Origin: CAZECE01 sp964510525
GTDB taxonomy: Bacteria; Pseudomonadota; Gammaproteobacteria; Pseudomonadales; JANQJO01
NCBI GenBank assembly: GCA_964510525.1
Contig: CAZECE010000099.1
Span: 1 to 13,362 of the forward strand
Reading direction: 5' to 3'
Length of the DNA: 13,362 bases
Shown here: in pieces, positions 6,075-13,362 of the stretch
Layout: each line of letters starts with the position of its first letter
How positions within the stretch are numbered: the stretch's first letter is position 1
The notes under the pieces: generated by a model
What the model saw: only the letters and a program-made list of their open reading frames with translations
Told to the model about the DNA's origin: nothing
The model's database searches: none
Made by a program: the position numbers and the translations under genes

Positions 6075-9000
6075 ATGGATAACGATTCGAATAATCCTGG
6101 TGCTAATTCAGAAAAAAACACCTCGGGGCTTTTTAGCCGCCTGTTAAAGCGTTCCCCAAAGGAGTCGGGTGATATTGATAAAGCCTCTCATGTGCCGCGT
6201 GATTTAGAATATGAGCACATGCAACAGGTGTTGTCCGATTCGCTCAGTCATCAATTAGAGGAGCTGAAAGAAGCTCAAGAGGCAACGCGGAACTACCAAA
6301 GTCGTTTATCCGGATTGCTTGATGGTGCTGAATCCGGTCAGGTCTCATCACCTTTGGAATCAGGTATCTCACAGGCACAGGATGCGGGCTTGGCTCATGA
6401 GCTGACTCATTTTAAAGAAGAACTGCAGTCTTTAATGAATGTTGTTAACTTGCAGTTCGAAGAACAAAAACAACTTGAAGAGGTGTATCGCAATCAACGA
6501 GACACGCTCGCGACGATCGAGTCCCAATATCAACAGCTGGTTGAGCAAAACGAAATTACCGAGGCGGACAACCAAGAGCGCGATAGCTGGGTGCGTAACG
6601 CTGAAAAAGTGTTAACAGCCAATTCAAATTTAAATAATGCTGTCTTAGAAGACATTAACCAACTAAAAGCTCAGCTGATCGAGCAGACGGGTGGCTTTCA
6701 GGAAGCCGATGCGCGATTAAAAACCTTAACCGTCAGCATGCGCGATCAAGACCAACAATTGGCAGAGCTGCAGGTAACGGTTGAGCAATTGTTGGAAAAT
6801 GTTCAAGGCCTCAAACAAAAAGAAGGCGCCAAGCGGGATGTGTTGGCTGAGGCGGAAACGGCACAAATTCAAGTTAAAACCATCTTAGAAAGTTGTCATA
6901 AGAGTTTAGAAGAGCAGCGCTTGACCAATGATCGCATTTCAGCGCGTTCCGATGAAGTGCAAACCTTAGCTGAGCGCATGGGTTTGCAGTTTGGTGTGGT
7001 GCAGGAGTTGGCTGAAGAGGTTGCTAACAAAGAAGAGGCTGTGGCCAGCGAAGTCAGCCGTTTTAAAACGGAATTGGCGCGTTTTCAGGAAGAAAAAGCC
7101 AATTTAGAATCTGAATTGCAAAGTCAGCAACGCGGCATGAAGCAACATACCCAGTTGGTCAAACAAAAGCTCGCGGTGGTTGATAATAAAATCGATCAAA
7201 TCGAATCAATTAAACAAGAATCCGATCATGTGCTGACCTTGGCGCAAAATGCCCGCAAAGTGGCGCATCGTTTTAATGACGATGTGGCCGATAAGTTGGC
7301 CGAAGTCACCCGCATGCACGCCTCGGTTGAGAAAATTGCTGAGCGTACCGAGACCTTATCGCAAGAATACGGCGATTTTAAACGCAAAATGCAGGCATTC
7401 AGTGAAGCCTTGGATCATGATAAGCAAGCCGAGCAACGTTTGTTGGCTGATTTAGACAAATACCGAGCTTCGTTTAAAGATCATCATCAAAGTTGGGGCA
7501 GCTTTAAAAAATGGTGCCGCGAACTCAGCGAGGGTTTGTTGGCGGCGGAAAAACAGTTAAAAGATGAAAAATCTTCCTGTGAAGACCTACTAACGCGCAC
7601 CGAAAAGTTGATCGAGAAAGTCCATACCGATCAAGACTCGGTGGACGTGCAAAAAGAAGTAGTTCAAAAAGCGTTAGGGCATGTAAAGCACCTGTTTACT
7701 AAGGTCAACGGCTTGATTGAAGATCACAACCAAGGTCAGAAATCGTTGACTGAATTAATGGATAACGAGCGTGCGCTGTCTTCTGGGTTAGAAAAACAAA
7801 CCGCGGAAGTGCAGCGTATTTGTGCGGAAGTGGAAGATAAGCTGCAGCAGTTTGAGCGCATGTCAGCACAAGCCGAAGAGTCGCAGCAGCAAGTGGAATC
7901 CTTAATTGACAGCTGTCAGTCTTGGGAGGCATCTGCTAAAGATTATACCGCGCACAATAAGCGTCAAATCGCCAAAATGGATGAAGCGTTATCTTACATT
8001 AATGGCTTACAAACTGATTTTGATGCGATGAGTGATCAGTTTGTGCAGATGCATTCGAAAAACCAATCTTTGCAACAACAGTTGTCGTCTGATTCCGAGC
8101 AACTGATGAAAACCGAGCAGAAGGTGAATGAGTCTTGCCAGGTGGTGCTCTCATTGATCGACAAAAATAAAGTACAAGCCGATCAGTTGTCGGGAAACTT
8201 AGTGAGTTTACGCTCATTGCGCGACAATACGGAGTCTGAATTCCAAAAAATTCGAGAATATTCGCTGGAGATGGCGACCGTTGTTGAAAACAATGAAGCG
8301 TTAGAACGTCGTTTAGCGGACATGGTCGATGAGCATCAGACATCGATGCAAGGCTATGATGATGCGTTCCAACGATATCAAAAATGGATTCAAGAACTGT
8401 CCAATCAAGGCCAAGCGTTGGTGGATCGACATCAAATTTTGTTGGATGAGAGCAGTCAGCAAGTAGCGACCGTCACTCAGCAAGCGCAACAAATTCGTGC
8501 TTGGCATCAAACCTGTGAAACCATCAGCGTACAGCAGCAACGGGATCATGAAGAGATTCAAAGCATCATCGAAACGGTTCGCGAAGATGCTATTTGGTAC
8601 AAAAAATCGTTTGCTGAATGTGAAACTCTGCATGAAGAGGCTTTTGAGTGTTTTAACAAAAGTATTGAATTAAAAACCGAGTTACAACAAATCCTAGCGG
8701 TGATGGCGGATACGGCGAGCACGGTGGATCATAAGGCGTCTGATTCTAATGTGTTGTTTGCGCAAGCCAAAACCTTGATTGAAGATCAAAAAAACCTGGA
8801 GCAAACGGTTGAAGCCAAGGTGCAGCAGTTAGAACATTTGCGTCAGACGTGTTCCAATGCGCTGGAACAAGCGCGGGTTTTGAATGGTCAAGCGGATGTG
8901 AGTCGTGAAGCCATTGAAGAAGGCCGTGAAGAAATATTACGTTTGTCGGACCACACCCAGGGTGTGTTGACCGACGTTGAGCAGCGATTGCAAGAAGTTG

Positions 9001-11210
9001 AGGCTTTAGGCAAAACGGTGACCAGCGCGTATGAACGGTTGCAGCAGGCCGAGGCGCGCACGCAATCTCTAGTGGAATCGGTGCAATCAGCCAATCAATC
9101 CGCCCAGTCTTGCATTCAAGATGTCTACGGTGTTAAGCACGAAGCTGAATCGCTGTTAGGCAGCGTGACGGATTTGCTTAATAAAGGCGGAGAGCAGCAA
9201 AAACAGGTGAAAGAAGCGATTGATCATAATGCGGAATTAGCTGTTCGTCTTGACAATACTTGTGAAAATATTGCTGCACAATTGGACCGTATAGACATCT
9301 TAGAAGAAGGGTTTAATGCCGCGCTGGGGCGTGAATCTGAGCACCTGTTGGCTCATGAAAAAGTGAACCTAGAAGAGAAACAGCAGCTTGAAAACGCTAT
9401 TACTGAGTACACTCAGTATCGTGACAACCTGGATCAGGTTCTAAAACAGTGGGCTACCACGGCAGAGCAATATCAAGAGTTGCGCTCTGATTGTCAGACC
9501 AGTTTGGCTAAGTCCGAGGAATTGCATACCAAGGTGGCCAATTTGTATCAACTTGGTCAACAAACACTGGGTGATAATCGTGGGTTAAAAGGAAGGCTTG
9601 AAGAGGCCTGCTCGGATCTTGAGAATCGATTTGCTCACTATGAGAATATTGCTTCAGAATTTGATGCGCTAAAAGCTCAAAGTGGGGCTCAAATAACTGA
9701 GGTGAGTCAGCAGAAAGCCTTGACTGAGCAGCTATCAGAGCAAGTCTCTAAAAGCTTGGAGCAGCAAAAATCCTTGTATTTGCAATGCACTGAAATGCAA
9801 ACGTCAATGGTGGAGCAGCATCAGCAAGTAATTGATGAGCGTGTTCGAGTGGAAGCCTCAGGTGAGCATTATTTAAAATCGCTACGCACGCAACATCAAC
9901 CCGATGAAACTCGATTGTTGTCGATAGAGCAGCAAATTAAAGCCTTGCAAAGCCGTCAGGAACAAGCAGAAAAAAGTGCGGCGGCCGCTCAAAACGCCAG
10001 TACGTTCTCGGCCGCTGAAATAGCGCCGTTGCATGACAAAATGCAGGGCTTTGAAGCTGCACTGGCGACCATAAGCGATAAATTTCAAACTTTGTGGTCT
10101 GAGGTGCAAGATCAAGGGTCGTTAACTTCTGAGGTAGCGGAAAGTAATCGTTTAAATCATTCGGCATTGAACGATTTGATCAGTGAGTTTAAAGGTCTGA
10201 AAAACGAATTTCACGTCTTTAAAGCATCGCCGACGGGGTATGTGGGGCCAAAATACGGTTTGCAGCGTCATTTGGGGCTTGAACGGGAAGCACCTGTTGC
10301 TGAGTCTGAACCAGTAGCTGAGCCTGTACCAGCAGTACCTGTATCAGCGCCAGTACCTGGTCAGGCGCCCGCTCAACCATCGCCTAACGCTGTTTTGGAT
10401 TCGCTCGATCAGTCTCAGCCTAAAGCTCAAATTCAACCAGACACTTTGCCTCAGCCTAAATCGCAAGCCGAGCCGGAGTCTCAGCCAGAAGCAAGACCCG
10501 TATCAGGTGTCTTGCCTGAAGCTGCGGAAGAAAGTGCGTTAGCCGCTGCTTTAAATGAGTTAGAAGCGAGTTTCAAACGACAAGAACAACTGGATGCGTT
10601 GCAAGGAAAGGTCAGTGATGTAGTGGATCAATTTGATCAAAATAAACCAGCCGCCACACGGCGGGGAGATCAGTTAAAAAATTTACTGTTTTCGCTGGTG
10701 GCGTGCGTTGGTTTGGGCTTGATCACTCATATCAGTGAGCTTAATCGCTCGGAATCTGGTGTTGAGGTATCGCTTTCTGGTTTGATTACGGAAGAATCCT
10801 CCGCGATTGGCAACTCCGCGATTAGCAACCCTAAAACGCCCCTCCGATGGCCGTTAGCCGGTGTGCAGCAAGTGGCGGAGATTGAGTACGGTCGGTATCG
10901 CAATGGCTTGTATTTACCTACGGCCTTAGGGGCGGCCATTCGGGCGATTGATGATGGTCAGGTTGTTTTCTCAGGGCACGCGGGCATGGGCGTAGGTCAG
11001 GTCGTGATCTTGCAGCATGCGGGTGAATTGTTGTCGGTGTATGGCAACAATCATGAAAACTTTGTTGGGGTTGGCGATGCTGTTCACAGCGGTCAGGTGA
11101 TCGCGAGCGTTGGTGAGGCGTTTACCGAAGTACCTTCGCTTTATTTTGAGCTGCGCTATCAAGGGCATCCGGAAGATCCTTTCTTGTATTTCAACCAGCA
11201 GGTAGGCTGA
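6075..11210 (+). CDS. Giant coiled-coil protein with C-terminal degenerate M23/LytM domain
   Basis: 1711 residues from the ATG at 6075 (a TTG at 6063 would add four). Order: disordered N-terminus with a short basic amphipathic stretch (GLFSRLLKR, 18-26); about 1350 residues of nearly unbroken Gln/Glu/Leu-rich predicted coiled coil (about 40-1395) with some 15 scattered Cys; a Pro/Ala/Gln-rich linker (1406-1482); a short helix; RR then one membrane helix (1534-1551); and a LytM-type domain (about 1588-1708: PLRWPLAGV, AIRAIDDGQVVFSGHAGMG, VVILQHAGELLSVYG, DAVHSGQVIASVGEA, LYFELRYQGHPEDPFLYF). All zinc ligands are replaced: Arg1609 and Tyr1613 for H/D of HxGxD, Asn1658 for His of YxH, Ser1688 and Tyr1690 for HxH. 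No signal peptide is visible and RR precedes the helix, so the coil should be cytoplasmic and the LytM domain periplasmic. Inferred role: non-enzymatic regulator or scaffold for cell-wall hydrolases. Confidence 0.9.
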   Translation: MDNDSNNPGANSEKNTSGLFSRLLKRSPKESGDIDKASHVPRDLEYEHMQQVLSDSLSHQLEELKEAQEATRNYQSRLSGLLDGAESGQVSSPLESGISQAQDAGLAHELTHFKEELQSLMNVVNLQFEEQKQLEEVYRNQRDTLATIESQYQQLVEQNEITEADNQERDSWVRNAEKVLTANSNLNNAVLEDINQLKAQLIEQTGGFQEADARLKTLTVSMRDQDQQLAELQVTVEQLLENVQGLKQKEGAKRDVLAEAETAQIQVKTILESCHKSLEEQRLTNDRISARSDEVQTLAERMGLQFGVVQELAEEVANKEEAVASEVSRFKTELARFQEEKANLESELQSQQRGMKQHTQLVKQKLAVVDNKIDQIESIKQESDHVLTLAQNARKVAHRFNDDVADKLAEVTRMHASVEKIAERTETLSQEYGDFKRKMQAFSEALDHDKQAEQRLLADLDKYRASFKDHHQSWGSFKKWCRELSEGLLAAEKQLKDEKSSCEDLLTRTEKLIEKVHTDQDSVDVQKEVVQKALGHVKHLFTKVNGLIEDHNQGQKSLTELMDNERALSSGLEKQTAEVQRICAEVEDKLQQFERMSAQAEESQQQVESLIDSCQSWEASAKDYTAHNKRQIAKMDEALSYINGLQTDFDAMSDQFVQMHSKNQSLQQQLSSDSEQLMKTEQKVNESCQVVLSLIDKNKVQADQLSGNLVSLRSLRDNTESEFQKIREYSLEMATVVENNEALERRLADMVDEHQTSMQGYDDAFQRYQKWIQELSNQGQALVDRHQILLDESSQQVATVTQQAQQIRAWHQTCETISVQQQRDHEEIQSIIETVREDAIWYKKSFAECETLHEEAFECFNKSIELKTELQQILAVMADTASTVDHKASDSNVLFAQAKTLIEDQKNLEQTVEAKVQQLEHLRQTCSNALEQARVLNGQADVSREAIEEGREEILRLSDHTQGVLTDVEQRLQEVEALGKTVTSAYERLQQAEARTQSLVESVQSANQSAQSCIQDVYGVKHEAESLLGSVTDLLNKGGEQQKQVKEAIDHNAELAVRLDNTCENIAAQLDRIDILEEGFNAALGRESEHLLAHEKVNLEEKQQLENAITEYTQYRDNLDQVLKQWATTAEQYQELRSDCQTSLAKSEELHTKVANLYQLGQQTLGDNRGLKGRLEEACSDLENRFAHYENIASEFDALKAQSGAQITEVSQQKALTEQLSEQVSKSLEQQKSLYLQCTEMQTSMVEQHQQVIDERVRVEASGEHYLKSLRTQHQPDETRLLSIEQQIKALQSRQEQAEKSAAAAQNASTFSAAEIAPLHDKMQGFEAALATISDKFQTLWSEVQDQGSLTSEVAESNRLNHSALNDLISEFKGLKNEFHVFKASPTGYVGPKYGLQRHLGLEREAPVAESEPVAEPVPAVPVSAPVPGQAPAQPSPNAVLDSLDQSQPKAQIQPDTLPQPKSQAEPESQPEARPVSGVLPEAAEESALAAALNELEASFKRQEQLDALQGKVSDVVDQFDQNKPAATRRGDQLKNLLFSLVACVGLGLITHISELNRSESGVEVSLSGLITEESSAIGNSAISNPKTPLRWPLAGVQQVAEIEYGRYRNGLYLPTALGAAIRAIDDGQVVFSGHAGMGVGQVVILQHAGELLSVYGNNHENFVGVGDAVHSGQVIASVGEAFTEVPSLYFELRYQGHPEDPFLYFNQQVG

Positions 11211-11222
11211 ATCCAGTTCAGC
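11206..11222 (+). other. Hairpin over the stop codon of the coiled-coil gene
   Basis: GCTGAA (11206-11211) and TTCAGC (11217-11222) form a perfect 6-bp stem with a 5-base loop that includes the TGA stop in its left arm. No T-run follows, so it is not a standard intrinsic terminator. It could stabilise the mRNA end or slow read-through into the ABC gene. Confidence 0.4.
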
Positions 11223-11312
11223 ATGATGGCAAAACAACCATTATCTTTTCATGACGGTTACGATTACTATTAGCCTCTGATTTATGGAATCCAATATGAA
11301 TTGAGCTTGTGC

Positions 11313-13142
11313 ATGTACCGCTATTTTGAACGACTGTTAGCCCCATTTCCTCCACTTTCCGCTATCGCCCCACCCACCAAACTGATCGATTTTTGTCGTT
11401 ATTATTCCTCTGGCGTCGAGTTCTATTTGCTGATCATGGCTCTCGCAACGGCCATGATTGCTGTGATGGAAGCAGGCTTGTTTGGTTTCTTGGGGCAATT
11501 GGTCGATTGGCTTGCGATGCGCGAGCCCGATTCTTTATTGACTGAGGATTTTTCAACCTTGGTGTTTTGGGCGGTGCTATTAATTGTTGGCCTGCCGACC
11601 ATGGTTTGGGTGCAATCCGTGGTGATCCATCAGGTGCTGTTAGGCAACTACCCTATGCGGATTCGCTGGTTGACGCACGGTTATTTGTTAGGTCAGAGCT
11701 TGTCTTTTTTCAGCAATGAGTTTGCGGGTCGGATTGCGACTAAGGTGATGCAAACCGCATTGTCGGTGCGCGAAACTGTGCTTAAGCTGTTGAACGTGCT
11801 GCTGTATGTGATCATTTATTTTGTCACCATGGTGTTTTTGGTTGGGCAAGCGGATCTGATGATGGTGGTGCCCTTATTAGCGTGGCTCGCCGCTTACCTC
11901 GGTATCTTAAAGTACTTTATTCCGCGATTACGCGATGTATCTACTTTGCAAGCCGATGCACGTGCTTCGATGACGGGGCGTATTGTCGACAGTTACACCA
12001 ATATGATGACGGTGAAACTGTTTTCGCATTCCAATCGCGAAGCCAACTACGCCAAAGAAAGCATGAATGAATTTCTGGAATCCGTGCATCCGCAAATGCG
12101 TTTGGCGACTGGGTTGCAAGTGTGTATCTGGGTGTTGAATGCGTTGTTGATTTTTGTGATCACGGCGTTGTCTTTGTATTTATGGACGGAAACCCGCATG
12201 ACTCCAGGAGGGGTTGCGATTGCGGTGGGGTTGGCGTTGCGACTGAATGGCATGTCGCATTGGGTGATGTGGGAGGTTTCGACCTTATTTGAAAACATTG
12301 GCACGGTTAAAGACGGCATCAACACCATCGCCCAACAACGTCTTGTCCAAGATCAGCCCGATGCCAAGCCCTTAACGGTTAGCCAGGGCGAAATTGAATT
12401 TAAAGAGGTCGTGTTTGCCTACGACAGCCAGGTCACCGTCTTCGATGGTTTGAACTTAAACGTTAAGCCGGGTGAAAAAGTGGGGGTGGTGGGCCGTTCG
12501 GGCGCGGGTAAATCCACCTTGGTGAACTTGTTGTTGCGTTTTTACGATCTTGAATCGGGTGCTATTTTGGTGGATGGCCAAGACATTGCGCACTCGCAGC
12601 AAGAGAGTTTACGTCAGCAGATCAGCATGGTGACGCAAGATCCAGGGCTGATGCATCGTTCGGTGCGAGACAATATTTTATACGGCCGAAGTGATGCAAC
12701 GGATGAAGACATGATCCGTGCCGCCAAGCAGGCGCAAGCGCATGAATTTATCTTGCAGCTGCAAGACCCGGAAGGGCGCACGGGCTATGATGCTTATGTG
12801 GGCGAGCGAGGGGTAAAGCTTTCGGGTGGTCAAAGGCAGCGAATCGCGATCGCTCGGGTGCTGGTAAAAGATGCGCCCATTTTAATTTTAGATGAAGCGA
12901 CCTCGGCGCTGGATTCGGAAGTGGAATCCGTGATTCAAACGCATTTAACGGAGCTCATGCAGAATAAAACCGTGATTGCCATTGCGCATCGGCTTTCGAC
13001 CATAGCGGCTTTGGATCGCTTGATTGTGTTGGATCAAGGGCGGATTGTTGAAATGGGGTCGCACCAAGAGTTGATAGATTTGGGCGGCTTGTACGCACAA
13101 CTGTGGCAACGACAGTCCGGTGGTTTTTTGGGGCATAGTTGA
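11313..13142 (+). CDS. ABC exporter, fused membrane and ATPase domains
   Basis: A 609-residue half-transporter that would work as a homodimer in the inner membrane, exporting an unidentified substrate with ATP. The membrane domain (about 30-325) has six hydrophobic helices. The ATPase domain shows Walker A GRSGAGKST (394-402), Q-loop Gln442 in TQDPGLM, signature LSGGQ (503-507), Walker B ILILDEATSALD with Asp527 and Glu528, and the switch His559 in AHRLST. All key residues are present, so it should be active. Length and the N-terminus MYRYFERLLAPFPP fit the MsbA/multidrug-type exporter family; a TTG at 11301 would add four residues. No good ribosome site precedes either start. It follows the coiled-coil gene by 102 bases on the same strand, so co-transcription is possible. 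MsbA itself is unlikely given the sequence around the membrane helices. Confidence 0.95.
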   Translation: MYRYFERLLAPFPPLSAIAPPTKLIDFCRYYSSGVEFYLLIMALATAMIAVMEAGLFGFLGQLVDWLAMREPDSLLTEDFSTLVFWAVLLIVGLPTMVWVQSVVIHQVLLGNYPMRIRWLTHGYLLGQSLSFFSNEFAGRIATKVMQTALSVRETVLKLLNVLLYVIIYFVTMVFLVGQADLMMVVPLLAWLAAYLGILKYFIPRLRDVSTLQADARASMTGRIVDSYTNMMTVKLFSHSNREANYAKESMNEFLESVHPQMRLATGLQVCIWVLNALLIFVITALSLYLWTETRMTPGGVAIAVGLALRLNGMSHWVMWEVSTLFENIGTVKDGINTIAQQRLVQDQPDAKPLTVSQGEIEFKEVVFAYDSQVTVFDGLNLNVKPGEKVGVVGRSGAGKSTLVNLLLRFYDLESGAILVDGQDIAHSQQESLRQQISMVTQDPGLMHRSVRDNILYGRSDATDEDMIRAAKQAQAHEFILQLQDPEGRTGYDAYVGERGVKLSGGQRQRIAIARVLVKDAPILILDEATSALDSEVESVIQTHLTELMQNKTVIAIAHRLSTIAALDRLIVLDQGRIVEMGSHQELIDLGGLYAQLWQRQSGGFLGHS

Positions 13143-13218
13143 ATTGTTCCTTCTTAAAGAAGCCAGGTGATAGAAATATGCTGGTTTAGAAATATTTAAA
13201 TAATAAACAATGGCTTAC

Positions 13219-13233
13219 AACACTTTAAGTGTT
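13219..13233. promoter_or_regulatory. Inverted repeat AACACTT-T-AAGTGTT upstream of the toxin gene
   Basis: A perfect 7+7 inverted repeat with a 1-base centre, just upstream of the predicted toxin promoter. Toxin-antitoxin operons are usually self-repressed through palindromes near the promoter, so this is a candidate operator. Followed by TTTT, it could also act as a weak terminator for the ABC gene. Confidence 0.35.
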
Positions 13234-13239
13234 TTCGGT

Positions 13240-13268
13240 TTGTTCTTTATTGCACTAGGTGCTATATT
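13240..13268 (+). promoter_or_regulatory. Promoter with internal dyad for the RelE-like gene
   Basis: TTGTTC (13240-13245, weak -35) and TATATT (13263-13268, 5/6 -10) are separated by 17 bases. The spacer holds GCAC-TAG-GTGC (13252-13262), a dyad touching the -10 where a repressor would block RNA polymerase. This suits an autoregulated toxin-antitoxin operon. Confidence 0.4.
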
Positions 13269-13285
13269 TTAGGCAGTATTAATTG

Positions 13286-13362
13286 ATGAGAATTTTTAAA
13301 ACACGCTGGTTCCAACGTTGGGCAAAAAAAGCAAAAGTGAGCGACTTTGCCTTGATTAATGT
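13286..13362 (+). CDS. RelE/HigB-family toxin, 5' fragment cut by the right edge
   Basis: The first 25 codons (MRIFKTRWFQRWAKKAKVSD followed by FALIN) strongly resemble the start of RelE/ParE-superfamily toxins of the type with an N-terminal MRIFKxKWFxRWARKxxISD pattern, usually about 110 residues. Such toxins inhibit translation by cleaving mRNA at the ribosome and in this subgroup are usually followed by a helix-turn-helix antitoxin gene. Only the beginning is seen, so neither the catalytic residues nor the antitoxin can be checked. AGG lies 12 bases before the ATG, a weak ribosome site. A promoter with an internal dyad precedes it, separating it from the ABC gene. The family call rests on a short stretch but the pattern is distinctive. 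Confidence 0.7.
   Translation, partial: MRIFKTRWFQRWAKKAKVSDFALIN

Noticed and set aside
10830..11210. Active M23 endopeptidase at the end of the coiled-coil protein
   Set aside because: The fold is recognisable, but the HxGxD, YxH and HxH zinc positions are Arg/Tyr, Asn and Ser/Tyr, so hydrolase activity is not expected.
13143..13170. CTTCTT-A-AAGAAG after the ABC gene as a terminator
   Set aside because: AT-rich 6-bp stem with a 1-base centre, so no real loop, and no T-run follows.

Overview
The window reads as chromosomal DNA of a Gram-negative, probably marine or aquatic gammaproteobacterium. This is inferred from the TonB-dependent outer-membrane receptor, the periplasmic-facing LytM-like domain, the codon use and the moderate GC. 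The species cannot be fixed from sequence alone. There are eight protein genes, two of them cut by the window edges, and no RNA gene, transposase or CRISPR array that I can support.

Layout. (i) 1-682, minus: 5' part of a gene running off the left edge, product not recognised. (ii) 683-1116: a divergent intergenic region with a promoter for each side and a 14-bp palindrome. (iii) 1117-2753, plus: two overlapping genes for short citrate-synthase-fold proteins that both appear to lack the catalytic residues. (iv) 2782-4962, minus: an AT-rich TonB-dependent receptor, convergent with the pair, whose leader can fold into two hairpins, one covering the likely ribosome binding site. (v) 5229-5735, plus: a small membrane-anchored protein of unknown role. 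(vi) 6075-11210, plus: a 1711-residue protein made of a very long predicted cytoplasmic coiled coil, a Pro-rich linker, one membrane helix and a C-terminal M23/LytM domain with every zinc ligand replaced. (vii) 11313-13142, plus: a complete ABC exporter half-transporter. (viii) 13286 to the right edge: the first 25 codons of a RelE/HigB-like toxin with a promoter and a small dyad in front.

The most interesting object is the coiled-coil/LytM protein. Its degenerate LytM domain resembles in principle the amidase activators EnvC and NlpD, but its coil is predicted to lie on the cytoplasmic side, so it could link a cytoplasmic scaffold to cell-wall hydrolysis. The second is the pair of citrate-synthase pseudoenzyme candidates, which may form a heterodimer. 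No pathway ties all the genes together. The clear groupings are the citrate-synthase-like pair (one transcript, coupled translation) and, less certainly, the coiled-coil protein with the ABC exporter 102 bp downstream.
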